A stretch of 64,000 nt of DNA, from positions 4,164,960 through 4,228,959 of the forward strand of contig NC_083578.1 of NCBI RefSeq assembly GCF_027579695.1, in the 5' to 3' direction. The DNA is from Neoarius graeffei (lineage: Eukaryota > Chordata > Actinopteri > Siluriformes > Ariidae). The notes beneath the pieces are model-generated. The model worked only from the letters and a program-made list of their open reading frames with translations, did not search any database and had not been told where the DNA came from. The translations under genes and the position numbers were made by a program. Shown here piece by piece: positions 47,701 through 62,700 of the stretch (its first letter is position 1; every line of letters begins with the position of its first letter).

Positions 47701-50700
47701 ATCAGAACACACAGTACTGCTCTCAGCCCATCAGAACACACCGCGCTGCTCTCAGCCCATCAGAACACACAGAGCTGCTCTCAGCCCATCGGAACACACA
47801 GTGCTGCTCTCAGCCCATCAGAACACACAGTACTGCACTAAGCCCATCAGAACACACCGCGCTGCTCTCAGCCCATCAGAACACACTGTGCTACTCTCAG
47901 CCCATCAGAACACACTGTGCTGCTCTCAGCCAATCAGAACACACCGCGCTGCTCTCAGCCCATCAGAACACACAGAGCTGCTCTCAGCCCATCAGAACAC
48001 ACAGTGCTGCTCTCAGCCCAACAGAACACACAGTGCTGCTCTCAGCCCATCAGAACACACAGTACTGCACTAAGCCCATCAGAACACACAGTACTGCTCT
48101 CAGCCCATCAGAACCCACGGCGCTGCTCTCAGCCCATCAGAACACACCGCAGTGCTCTCGGCCCATCAGAACACACAGTACTGCTCTCAGCCCATCAGAA
48201 CACACAGTACTGCTCTCAGCCCATCAGAACACACCGCGCTGCTCTCAGCCCATCAGAACACACCGCGCTGCTCTCAGCTCATCAGAACACACAGTACTGC
48301 TCTCAGCCCATCAGAACACACCGCGCTGCTCTCAGCCCATCAGAACACACAGTACTGCTCTCAGCCCATCAGAACACACAGCGCTGCTCTCAGCCCATCA
48401 GAACACACAGTAGTGCTCTCAGCCCATCAGAACACACAGTACTGCTCTCAGCCCATCAGAACACACTGCGCTGCTCTCAGCCCATCAGAACACACAGTAC
48501 TGCTCTCAGCCCATCAGAACACACAGTGCTGCTCTCAGCCCATCAGAACACACCGTGCTGCTTTCAGCCTATCAGAACACACAGTAGTGCTCTCAGCCCA
48601 TCAGAACACACAGTACTGCTCTCAGCCCATCAGAACACACCGCGCTGCTCTCAGCCCATCAGAACACACCGTGCTGCTCTCAGCCCATCAGAACACACAG
48701 TGCTGCTCTCAGCCCATCAGAACACACCGCGCTGCTCTCAGCCCATCAGAACACACCGTGCTGCTTTCAGCCCATCAGAACACACCGCGCTGCTCTCAGC
48801 CCATCAGAACACACCGCGCTGCTCTCAGCCCATCAGAACACACAGTGCTGCTCTCAGCCCATCAGAACACACAGTACTGCTCTCAGCCCATCAGAACACA
48901 CAGTGCTGCTCTCAGCCCATCAGAACACACCGCGCTGCTCTCAGCCCATCAGAACACACAGTACTGCTCTCAGCCCATCAGAACACACAGTGCTGCTCTC
49001 AGCCCATCAGAACACACCGCGCTGCTCTCAGCCCATCAGAACACACAGTACTGCTCTCAGCCCATCAGAACACACAGTGCTGCTCTCAGCCCATCAGAAC
49101 ACACAGTACTGCTCTCAGCCCATCAGAACACACCGCGCTGCTCTCAGCCCATCAGAACACACCGTGCTGCTCTCAGCCCATCAGAACACACAGTATTGCT
49201 CTCAGCCCATCAGAACACACCGCGCTGCTCTCAGCCCATCAGAACACACAGTGCTGCTCTCAGCCCATCAGAACACACAGTGCTGCTCTCAGCCCATCAG
49301 AACACACAGTGCTGCTCTCAGCCCATCGGAACACGCCGCAGTGCTCTCGGCCCATCGGAACACACAGTACTGCTCTCAGCCCATCGGAACACACAGTACT
49401 GCTCTCAGCCCATCAGAACACACAGTAGTGCTCTCAGCCCATCAGAACACACAGTACTGCTCTCAGCCCATCAGAACACACAGTACTGCTCTCAGCCCAT
49501 CGGAACACACCGCGCTGCTCTCAGCCCATCGGAACACACAGTACTGCTCTCAGCCCATCAGAACACACAGTAGTGCTCTCAGCCCATCAGAACACACAGT
49601 ACTGCTCTCAGCCCATCAGAACACACAGTACTGCTCTCAGCCCATCAGAACACACAGTAGTGCTCTCAGCCCATCAGAACACACAGTACTGCTCTCAGCC
49701 CATCAGAACACACCGCGCTGCTCTCAACCCATCAGAACACACCGCGCTGCTCTCAGCCCATCAGAACACACCGCGCTGCTCTCAGCCCATCAGAACACAC
49801 CGCACTGCTCTCAGCCCATCAGAACACAGAGAACTGCTCTCAGCCCATCAGAACACACCGCGCTGCTCTCAACCCATCAGAACACACCGCGCTGCTCTCA
49901 GCCCATCAGAACACACCGCGCTGCTCTCAGCCCATCAGAACACACAGTGCTGCTCTCAGCCCATCAGAACACACCGCACTGCTCTCAGCCCATCAGAACA
50001 CAGAGAACTGCTCTCAGCCCATCAGAACACACCGCGCTGCTCTCAGCCCATCAGAACACACCGCGCTGCTCTCAGCCCATCAGAACACACAGTGCTGCTC
50101 GCAGCCCATCAGAACACACAGTACTGCTCTCAGCCCATCAGAACACACCGCGCTGCTCTCAGCCCATCAGAACACACCGCGCTACTCTCAGCCCATCAGA
50201 ACACCCCGCGCTGCTCTCAGCCCATCAGAACACACAGTGCTGCTCTCAGCCCATCAGAACACACCGCGCTGCTCTCAGCCCATCAGAACACACCGCGCTG
50301 CTCTCAGCCCATCAGAACACACAGTACTGCTCTCAGCCCATCAGAACACACAGTGCTGCTCTCAGCCCATCAGAACACACCGCGCTGCTCTCAGCCCATC
50401 GGAACACACAGTACTGCTCTCAGCCCATCAGAACACACCGCGCTAATCTCAGCCCATCAGAACACACCGCGCGGCTCTCAGCCCATCAGAACACACAGTG
50501 CTGCTCTCAGCCCATCGGAACACGCCGCAGTGCTCTCGGCCCATCGGAACACACAGTGCTGCTCTCAGCCCATCAGAACACACAGTACTGCTCTCAGCCC
50601 ATCAGAACACACCGCGCTGCTCTCAGCCCATCAGAACACACAGTGCTGCTCTCAGCCCATCGGAACACGCCGCAGTGCTCTCGGCCCATCAGAACACACA

Positions 50701-53700
50701 GTACTGCTCTCAGCCCATCAGAACACACAGTGCTGCTCTCAGCCCATCAGAACACACAGTACTGCTCTCAGCCCATCAGAACACAACGCGCTGCTCTCAG
50801 CCCATCAGAACACACAGTACTGCTCTCAGCCCATCAGAACACACAGTACTGCTCTCAGCCCATCAGAACACACCGCGCTGCTCTCAGCCCATCAGAACAC
50901 ACAGTACTGCTCTCAGCCCATCAGAACACACAGTACTGCTCTCAGCCCATCAGAACACACAGTGCTGCTCTCAGCCCATCAGAACACACCGCGCTGCTCT
51001 CAGCCCATCGGAACACACAGTACTGCTCTCAGCCCATCAGAACACACCGCGCTAATCTCAGACCATCAGAACACACCGCGCTGCTCTCAGCCCATCAGAA
51101 CACACCGCGCGGCTCTCAGCCCATCAGAACACACAGTGCTGCTCTCAGCCCATCGGAACACGCCGCAGTGCTCTCGGCCCATCGGTACACACAGTGCTGC
51201 TCTCAGCCCATCAGAACACACCGCGCTGCTCTCAGCCCATCAGAACACACTGTGATGCTCTCAGCCCATCAGAACCCACCGCGCTGCTCTCAGCCCATCA
51301 GAACCCACCGCAGTGCTCTCAGCCCATCAGAACACACCGCGCTGCTCTCAGCCCATCAGAACACACCGCGCTGCTCTCAGCTGATCGGAACACACAGTGC
51401 TGCTCTCAGCCCATCAGAACACACCGCGCTGCTCTCAGCCTATCAGAACACACAGTGCTGCTCTCAGCCCATCAGAACCCACCGCGCTGCTCTCAGCCCA
51501 TCAGAACACACCGAAGTGCTCTCAGCCCATCAGAACACACAGTGCTGCTCTCAGCCCATCAGAACACACCGCGCTGCTCTCAGCCCATCAGAATACAGAG
51601 TACTGCTCTCAGCCCATCAGAACACACCGTACTGCTCTCAGCCCATCAGAACACACCGTACTGCTCTCAGCCCATCAGAACACACAGTACTGCTCTCAGC
51701 CCATCAGAACACACCGCGCTGCTCTCAGCCCATCAGAACACACAGAGCTGCTCTCAGCCCATCGGAACACACAGTGCTGCTCTCAGCCCATCAGAACACA
51801 CAGTACTGCACTAAGCCCATCAGAACACACCGCGCTGCTCTCAGCCCATCAGAACACACTGTGCTACTCTCAGCCCATCAGAACACACTGTGCTGCTCTC
51901 AGCCAATCAGAACACACCGCGCTGCTCTCAGCCCATCAGAACACACAGAGCTGCTCTCAGCCCATCAGAACACACAGTGCTGCTCTCAGCCCAACAGAAC
52001 ACACAGTGCTGCTCTCAGCCCATCAGAACACACAGTACTGCACTAAGCCCATCAGAACACACAGTACTGCTCTCAGCCCATCAGAACCCACGGCGCTGCT
52101 CTCAGCCCATCAGAACACACCGCAGTGCTCTCGGCCCATCAGAACACACAGTACTGCTCTCAGCCCATCAGAACACACAGTACTGCTCTCAGCCCATCAG
52201 AACACACCGCGCTGCTCTCAGCCCATCAGAACACACCGCGCTGCTCTCAGCTCATCAGAACACACAGTACTGCTCTCAGCCCATCAGAACACACCGCGCT
52301 GCTCTCAGCCCATCAGAACACACAGTACTGCTCTCAGCCCATCAGAACACACAGCGCTGCTCTCAGCCCATCAGAACACACAGTAGTGCTCTCAGCCCAT
52401 CAGAACACACAGTACTGCTCTCAGCCCATCAGAACACACTGCGCTGCTCTCAGCCCATCAGAACACACAGTACTGCTCTCAGCCCATCAGAACACACAGT
52501 GCTGCTCTCAGCCCATCAGAACACACCGTGCTGCTTTCAGCCCATCAGAACACACAGTAGTGCTCTCAGCCCATCAGAACACACAGTACTGCTCTCAGCC
52601 CATCAGAACACACCGCGCTGCTCTCAGCCCATCAGAACACACCGTGCTGCTCTCAGCCCATCAGAACACACAGTGCTGCTCTCAGCCCATCAGAACACAC
52701 CGCGCTGCTCTCAGCCCATCAGAACACACCGTGCTGCTTTCAGCCCATCAGAACACACCGCGCTGCTCTCAGCCCATCAGAACACACCGCGCTGCTCTCA
52801 GCCCATCAGAACACACAGTGCTGCTCTCAGCCCATCAGAACACACAGTACTGCTCTCAGCCCATCAGAACACACAGTGCTGCTCTCAGCCCATCAGAACA
52901 CACCGCGCTGCTCTCAGCCCATCAGAACACACAGTACTGCTCTCAGCCCATCAGAACACACAGTGCTGCTCTCAGCCCATCAGAACACACCGCGCTGCTC
53001 TCAGCCCATCAGAACACACAGTGCTGCTCTCGGCCCATCAGAACACACAGTGCTGCTCTCAGCCCATCAGAACACACAGTACTGCTCTCAGCCCATCAGA
53101 ACACACCGCGCTGCTCTCAGCCCATCAGAACACACAGTGCTGCTCTCAGCCCATCAGAACACACCGTGCTGCTCTCAGCCCATCAGAACACACAGTGCTG
53201 CTCTCAGCCCATCAGAACACACCGTGCTGCTCTCAGCCCATCAGAACACACCGTGCTGCTCTCAGCCCATCAGAACACACAGTATTGCTCTCAGCCCATC
53301 AGAACACACAGTGCTGCTCTCAGCCCATCAGAACACACAGTACTGCTCTCAGCCCATCAGAACACACAGTATTGCTCTCAGCCCATCAGAACACACCGCG
53401 CTGCTCTCAGCCCATCAGAACACACAGTGCTGCTCTCAGCCCATCAGAACACACAGTGCTGCTCTCAGCCCATCAGAACACACAGTGCTGCTCTCAGCCC
53501 ATCGGAACACGCCGCAGTGCTCTCGGCCCATCGGAACACACAGTACTGCTCTCAGCCCATCGGAACACACAGTACTGCTCTCAGCCCATCAGAACACACA
53601 GTAGTGCTCTCAGCCCATCAGAACACACAGTAGTGCTCTCAGCCCATCAGAACACACAGTACTGCTCTCAGCCCATCAGAACACACCGCGCTGCTCTCAG

Positions 53701-56700
53701 CCCATCAGAACACACCGCGCTGCTCTCAGCTCATCAGAACACACAGTACTGCTCTCAGCCCATCAGAACACACCGCGCTGCTCTCAGCCCATCAGAACAC
53801 ACAGTACTGCTCTCAGCCCATCAGAACACACAGCGCTGCTCTCAGCCCATCAGAACACACAGTAGTGCTCTCAGCCCATCAGAACACACAGTACTGCTCT
53901 CAGCCCATCAGAACACACTGCGCTGCTCTCAGCCCATCAGAACACACAGTACTGCTCTCAGCCCATCAGAACACACAGTGCTGCTCTCAGCCCATCAGAA
54001 CACACCGTGCTGCTTTCAGCCCATCAGAACACACAGTAGTGCTCTCAGCCCATCAGAACACACAGTACTGCTCTCAGCCCATCAGAACACACCGCGCTGC
54101 TCTCAGCCCATCAGAACACACCGTGCTGCTCTCAGCCCATCAGAACACACAGTGCTGCTCTCAGCCCATCAGAACACACCGCGCTGCTCTCAGCCCATCA
54201 GAACACACCGTGCTGCTTTCAGCCCATCAGAACACACCGCGCTGCTCTCAGCCCATCAGAACACACCGCGCTGCTCTCAGCCCATCAGAACACACAGTGC
54301 TGCTCTCAGCCCATCAGAACACACAGTACTGCTCTCAGCCCATCAGAACACACAGTGCTGCTCTCAGCCCATCAGAACACACCGCGCTGCTCTCAGCCCA
54401 TCAGAACACACAGTACTGCTCTCAGCCCATCAGAACACACAGTGCTGCTCTCAGCCCATCAGAACACACCGCGCTGCTCTCAGCCCATCAGAACACACAG
54501 TACTGCTCTCAGCCCATCAGAACACACAGTGCTGCTCTCAGCCCATCAGAACACACAGTACTGCTCTCAGCCCATCAGAACACACCGCGCTGCTCTCAGC
54601 CCATCAGAACACACCGTGCTGCTCTCAGCCCATCAGAACACACAGTATTGCTCTCAGCCCATCAGAACACACCGCGCTGCTCTCAGCCCATCAGAACACA
54701 CAGTGCTGCTCTCAGCCCATCAGAACACACAGTGCTGCTCTCAGCCCATCAGAACACACAGTGCTGCTCTCAGCCCATCGGAACACGCCGCAGTGCTCTC
54801 GGCCCATCGGAACACACAGTACTGCTCTCAGCCCATCGGAACACACCGCGCTGCTCTCAGCCCATCGGAACACACAGTACTGCTCTCAGCCCATCAGAAC
54901 ACACAGTAGTGCTCTCAGCCCATCAGAACACACAGTACTGCTCTCAGCCCATCAGAACACACAGTACTGCTCTCAGCCCATCAGAACACACAGTAGTGCT
55001 CTCAGCCCATCAGAACACACAGTACTGCTCTCAGCCCATCAGAACACACCGCGCTGCTCTCAACCCATCAGAACACACCGCGCTGCTCTCAGCCCATCAG
55101 AACACACCGCGCTGCTCTCAGCCCATCAGAACACACAGTGCTGCTCTCAGCCCATCAGAACACACCGCACTGCTCTCAGCCCATCAGAACACAGAGAACT
55201 GCTCTCAGCCCATCAGAACACACCGCGCTGCTCTCAGCCCATCAGAACACACCGCGCTGCTCTCAGCCCATCAGAACACACAGTGCTGCTCGCAGCCCAT
55301 CAGAACACACAGTACTGCTCTCAGCCCATCAGAACACACCGCGCTGCTCTCAGCCCATCAGAACACACCGCGCTACTCTCAGCCCATCAGAACACCCCGC
55401 GCTGCTCTCAGCCCATCAGAACACACAGTGCTGCTCTCAGCCCATCAGAACACACCGCGCTGCTCTCAGCCCATCAGAACACACCGCGCTGCTCTCAGCC
55501 CATCAGAACACACAGTACTGCTCTCAGCCCATCAGAACACACAGTGCTGCTCTCAGCCCATCAGAACACACCGCGCTGCTCTCAGCCCATCGGAACACAC
55601 AGTACTGCTCTCAGCCCATCAGAACACACCGCGCTAATCTCAGCCCATCAGAACACACCGCGCGGCTCTCAGCCCATCAGAACACACAGTGCTGCTCTCA
55701 GCCCATCGGAACACGCCGCAGTGCTCTCGGCCCATCGGAACACACAGTGCTGCTCTCAGCCCATCAGAACACACAGTACTGCTCTCAGCCCATCAGAACA
55801 CACCGCGCTGCTCTCAGCCCATCAGAACACACAGTGCTGCTCTCAGCCCATCGGAACACGCCGCAGTGCTCTCGGCCCATCAGAACACACAGTACTGCTC
55901 TCAGCCCATCAGAACACACAGTGCTGCTCTCAGCCCATCAGAACACACAGTACTGCTCTCAGCCCATCAGAACACAACGCGCTGCTCTCAGCCCATCAGA
56001 ACACACAGTACTGCTCTCAGCCCATCAGAACACACAGTACTGCTCTCAGCCCATCAGAACACACCGCGCTGCTCTCAGCCCATCAGAACACACAGTACTG
56101 CTCTCAGCCCATCAGAACACACAGTACTGCTCTCAGCCCATCAGAACACACAGTGCTGCTCTCAGCCCATCAGAACACACCGCGCTGCTCTCAGCCCATC
56201 GGAACACACAGTACTGCTCTCAGCCCATCAGAACACACCGCGCTAATCTCAGACCATCAGAACACACCGCGCTGCTCTCAGCCCATCAGAACACACCGCG
56301 CGGCTCTCAGCCCATCAGAACACACAGTGCTGCTCTCAGCCCATCGGAACACGCCGCAGTGCTCTCGGCCCATCGGTACACACAGTGCTGCTCTCAGCCC
56401 ATCAGAACACACAGTACTGCTGTCAGCCCATCAGAACACACCGCGCTGCTCTCAGCCCATCAGAACACACAGTACTGCTCTCAGCCCATCAGAACCCACC
56501 GCGCTGCTCTCAGCCCATCAGAACCCACCGCAGTGCTCTCAGCCCATCAGAACACACAGTACTGCTCTCAGCCCATCAGAACACACCGCGCTGCTCTCAG
56601 CCCATCAGAACACACCGCGCTGCTCTCAGCTGATCGGAACACACAGTGCTGCTCTCAGCCCATCAGAACACACCGCGCTGCTCTCAGCCTATCAGAACAC

Positions 56701-59700
56701 ACAGTGCTGCTCTCAGCCCATCAGAACCCACCGCGCTGCTCTCAGCCCATCAGAACACACCGCAGTGCTCTCAGCCCATCAGAACACACAGTGCTGCTCT
56801 CAGCCCATCAGAACACACTGTGATGCTCTCAGCCCATCAGAACACACCGCGCTGCTCTCAGCCCATCAGAATACAGAGTACTGCTCTCAGCCCATCAGAA
56901 CACACCGTACTGCTCTCAGCCCATCAGAACACACCGTACTGCTCTCAGCCCATCAGAACACACAGTACTGCTCTCAGCCCATCAGAACACACCGCGCTGC
57001 TCTCAGCCCATCAGAACACACAGAGCTGCTCTCAGCCCATCGGAACACACAGTGCTGCTCTCAGCCCATCAGAACACACAGTACTGCACTAAGCCCATCA
57101 GAACACACCGCGCTGCTCTCAGCCCATCAGAACACACTGTGCTACTCTCAGCCCATCAGAACACACTGTGCTGCTCTCAGCCAATCAGAACACACCGCGC
57201 TGCTCTCAGCCCATCAGAACACACAGAGCTGCTCTCAGCCCATCAGAACACACAGTGCTGCTCTCAGCCCAACAGAACACACAGTGCTGCTCTCAGCCCA
57301 TCAGAACACACAGTACTGCACTAAGCCCATCAGAACACACAGTACTGCTCTCAGCCCATCAGAACCCACGGCGCTGCTCTCAGCCCATCAGAACACACCG
57401 CAGTGCTCTCGGCCCATCAGAACACACAGTACTGCTCTCAGCCCATCAGAACACACAGTACTGCTCTCAGCCCATCAGAACACACCGCGCTGCTCTCAGC
57501 CCATCAGAACACACCGCGCTGCTCTCAGCTCATCAGAACACACAGTACTGCTCTCAGCCCATCAGAACACACCGCGCTGCTCTCAGCCCATCAGAACACA
57601 CAGTACTGCTCTCAGCCCATCAGAACACACAGCGCTGCTCTCAGCCCATCAGAACACACAGTAGTGCTCTCAGCCCATCAGAACACACAGTACTGCTCTC
57701 AGCCCATCAGAACACACTGCGCTGCTCTCAGCCCATCAGAACACACAGTACTGCTCTCAGCCCATCAGAACACACAGTGCTGCTCTCAGCCCATCAGAAC
57801 ACACCGTGCTGCTTTCAGCCTATCAGAACACACAGTAGTGCTCTCAGCCCATCAGAACACACAGTACTGCTCTCAGCCCATCAGAACACACCGCGCTGCT
57901 CTCAGCCCATCAGAACACACCGTGCTGCTCTCAGCCCATCAGAACACACAGTGCTGCTCTCAGCCCATCAGAACACACCGCGCTGCTCTCAGCCCATCAG
58001 AACACACCGTGCTGCTTTCAGCCCATCAGAACACACCGCGCTGCTCTCAGCCCATCAGAACACACCGCGCTGCTCTCAGCCCATCAGAACACACAGTGCT
58101 GCTCTCAGCCCATCAGAACACACAGTACTGCTCTCAGCCCATCAGAACACACAGTGCTGCTCTCAGCCCATCAGAACACACCGCGCTGCTCTCAGCCCAT
58201 CAGAACACACAGTACTGCTCTCAGCCCATCAGAACACACAGTGCTGCTCTCAGCCCATCAGAACACACCGCGCTGCTCTCAGCCCATCAGAACACACAGT
58301 ACTGCTCTCAGCCCATCAGAACACACAGTGCTGCTCTCAGCCCATCAGAACACACAGTACTGCTCTCAGCCCATCAGAACACACCGCGCTGCTCTCAGCC
58401 CATCAGAACACACCGCGCTGCTCTCAGCCCATCAGAACACACCGTGCTGCTCTCAGCCCATCAGAACACACAGTATTGCTCTCAGCCCATCAGAACACAC
58501 CGCGCTGCTCTCAGCCCATCAGAACACACAGTGCTGCTCTCAGCCCATCAGAACACACAGTGCTGCTCTCAGCCCATCAGAACACACAGTGCTGCTCTCA
58601 GCCCATCGGAACACGCCGCAGTGCTCTCGGCCCATCGGAACACACAGTACTGCTCTCAGCCCATCGGAACACACAGTACTGCTCTCAGCCCATCAGAACA
58701 CACAGTAGTGCTCTCAGCCCATCAGAACACACAGTACTGCTCTCAGCCCATCAGAACACACAGTACTGCTCTCAGCCCATCGGAACACACCGCGCTGCTC
58801 TCAGCCCATCGGAACACACAGTACTGCTCTCAGCCCATCAGAACACACAGTAGTGCTCTCAGCCCATCAGAACACACAGTACTGCTCTCAGCCCATCAGA
58901 ACACACAGTACTGCTCTCAGCCCATCAGAACACACAGTAGTGCTCTCAGCCCATCAGAACACACAGTACTGCTCTCAGCCCATCAGAACACACCGCGCTG
59001 CTCTCAACCCATCAGAACACACCGCGCTGCTCTCAGCCCATCAGAACACACCGCGCTGCTCTCAGCCCATCAGAACACACCGCACTGCTCTCAGCCCATC
59101 AGAACACAGAGAACTGCTCTCAGCCCATCAGAACACACCGCGCTGCTCTCAACCCATCAGAACACACCGCGCTGCTCTCAGCCCATCAGAACACACCGCG
59201 CTGCTCTCAGCCCATCAGAACACACAGTGCTGCTCTCAGCCCATCAGAACACACCGCACTGCTCTCAGCCCATCAGAACACAGAGAACTGCTCTCAGCCC
59301 ATCAGAACACACCGCGCTGCTCTCAGCCCATCAGAACACACCGCGCTGCTCTCAGCCCATCAGAACACACAGTGCTGCTCGCAGCCCATCAGAACACACA
59401 GTACTGCTCTCAGCCCATCAGAACACACCGCGCTGCTCTCAGCCCATCAGAACACACCGCGCTACTCTCAGCCCATCAGAACACCCCGCGCTGCTCTCAG
59501 CCCATCAGAACACACAGTGCTGCTCTCAGCCCATCAGAACACACCGCGCTGCTCTCAGCCCATCAGAACACACCGCGCTGCTCTCAGCCCATCAGAACAC
59601 ACAGTACTGCTCTCAGCCCATCAGAACACACAGTGCTGCTCTCAGCCCATCAGAACACACCGCGCTGCTCTCAGCCCATCGGAACACACAGTACTGCTCT

Positions 59701-62700
59701 CAGCCCATCAGAACACACCGCGCTAATCTCAGCCCATCAGAACACACCGCGCGGCTCTCAGCCCATCAGAACACACAGTGCTGCTCTCAGCCCATCGGAA
59801 CACGCCGCAGTGCTCTCGGCCCATCGGAACACACAGTGCTGCTCTCAGCCCATCAGAACACACAGTACTGCTCTCAGCCCATCAGAACACACCGCGCTGC
59901 TCTCAGCCCATCAGAACACACAGTGCTGCTCTCAGCCCATCGGAACACGCCGCAGTGCTCTCGGCCCATCAGAACACACAGTACTGCTCTCAGCCCATCA
60001 GAACACACAGTGCTGCTCTCAGCCCATCAGAACACACAGTACTGCTCTCAGCCCATCAGAACACAACGCGCTGCTCTCAGCCCATCAGAACACACAGTAC
60101 TGCTCTCAGCCCATCAGAACACACAGTACTGCTCTCAGCCCATCAGAACACACCGCGCTGCTCTCAGCCCATCAGAACACACAGTACTGCTCTCAGCCCA
60201 TCAGAACACACAGTACTGCTCTCAGCCCATCAGAACACACAGTGCTGCTCTCAGCCCATCAGAACACACCGCGCTGCTCTCAGCCCATCGGAACACACAG
60301 TACTGCTCTCAGCCCATCAGAACACACCGCGCTAATCTCAGACCATCAGAACACACCGCGCTGCTCTCAGCCCATCAGAACACACCGCGCGGCTCTCAGC
60401 CCATCAGAACACACAGTGCTGCTCTCAGCCCATCGGAACACGCCGCAGTGCTCTCGGCCCATCGGTACACACAGTGCTGCTCTCAGCCCATCAGAACACA
60501 CCGCGCTGCTCTCAGCCCATCAGAACACACTGTGATGCTCTCAGCCCATCAGAACCCACCGCGCTGCTCTCAGCCCATCAGAACCCACCGCAGTGCTCTC
60601 AGCCCATCAGAACACACCGCGCTGCTCTCAGCCCATCAGAACACACCGCGCTGCTCTCAGCTGATCGGAACACACAGTGCTGCTCTCAGCCCATCAGAAC
60701 ACACCGCGCTGCTCTCAGCCTATCAGAACACACAGTGCTGCTCTCAGCCCATCAGAACCCACCGCGCTGCTCTCAGCCCATCAGAACACACCGCAGTGCT
60801 CTCAGCCCATCAGAACACACAGTGCTGCTCTCAGCCCATCAGAACACACCGCGCTGCTCTCAGCCCATCAGAATACAGAGTACTGCTCTCAGCCCATCAG
60901 AACACACCGTACTGCTCTCAGCCCATCAGAACACACCGTACTGCTCTCAGCCCATCAGAACACACAGTACTGCTCTCAGCCCATCAGAACACACCGCGCT
61001 GCTCTCAGCCCATCAGAACACACAGAGCTGCTCTCAGCCCATCGGAACACACAGTGCTGCTCTCAGCCCATCAGAACACACAGTACTGCACTAAGCCCAT
61101 CAGAACACACCGCGCTGCTCTCAGCCCATCAGAACACACTGTGCTACTCTCAGCCCATCAGAACACACTGTGCTGCTCTCAGCCAATCAGAACACACCGC
61201 GCTGCTCTCAGCCCATCAGAACACACAGAGCTGCTCTCAGCCCATCAGAACACACAGTGCTGCTCTCAGCCCAACAGAACACACAGTGCTGCTCTCAGCC
61301 CATCAGAACACACAGTACTGCACTAAGCCCATCAGAACACACAGTACTGCTCTCAGCCCATCAGAACCCACGGCGCTGCTCTCAGCCCATCAGAACACAC
61401 CGCAGTGCTCTCGGCCCATCAGAACACACAGTACTGCTCTCAGCCCATCAGAACACACAGTACTGCTCTCAGCCCATCAGAACACACCGCGCTGCTCTCA
61501 GCCCATCAGAACACACCGCGCTGCTCTCAGCTCATCAGAACACACAGTACTGCTCTCAGCCCATCAGAACACACCGCGCTGCTCTCAGCCCATCAGAACA
61601 CACAGTACTGCTCTCAGCCCATCAGAACACACAGCGCTGCTCTCAGCCCATCAGAACACACAGTAGTGCTCTCAGCCCATCAGAACACACAGTACTGCTC
61701 TCAGCCCATCAGAACACACTGCGCTGCTCTCAGCCCATCAGAACACACAGTACTGCTCTCAGCCCATCAGAACACACAGTGCTGCTCTCAGCCCATCAGA
61801 ACACACCGTGCTGCTTTCAGCCCATCAGAACACACAGTAGTGCTCTCAGCCCATCAGAACACACAGTACTGCTCTCAGCCCATCAGAACACACCGCGCTG
61901 CTCTCAGCCCATCAGAACACACCGTGCTGCTCTCAGCCCATCAGAACACACAGTGCTGCTCTCAGCCCATCAGAACACACCGCGCTGCTCTCAGCCCATC
62001 AGAACACACCGTGCTGCTTTCAGCCCATCAGAACACACCGCGCTGCTCTCAGCCCATCAGAACACACCGCGCTGCTCTCAGCCCATCAGAACACACAGTG
62101 CTGCTCTCAGCCCATCAGAACACACAGTACTGCTCTCAGCCCATCAGAACACACAGTGCTGCTCTCAGCCCATCAGAACACACCGCGCTGCTCTCAGCCC
62201 ATCAGAACACACAGTACTGCTCTCAGCCCATCAGAACACACAGTGCTGCTCTCAGCCCATCAGAACACACCGCGCTGCTCTCAGCCCATCAGAACACACA
62301 GTGCTGCTCTCGGCCCATCAGAACACACAGTGCTGCTCTCAGCCCATCAGAACACACAGTACTGCTCTCAGCCCATCAGAACACACCGCGCTGCTCTCAG
62401 CCCATCAGAACACACAGTGCTGCTCTCAGCCCATCAGAACACACCGTGCTGCTCTCAGCCCATCAGAACACACAGTGCTGCTCTCAGCCCATCAGAACAC
62501 ACCGTGCTGCTCTCAGCCCATCAGAACACACCGTGCTGCTCTCAGCCCATCAGAACACACAGTATTGCTCTCAGCCCATCAGAACACACAGTGCTGCTCT
62601 CAGCCCATCAGAACACACAGTACTGCTCTCAGCCCATCAGAACACACAGTATTGCTCTCAGCCCATCAGAACACACCGCGCTGCTCTCAGCCCATCAGAA

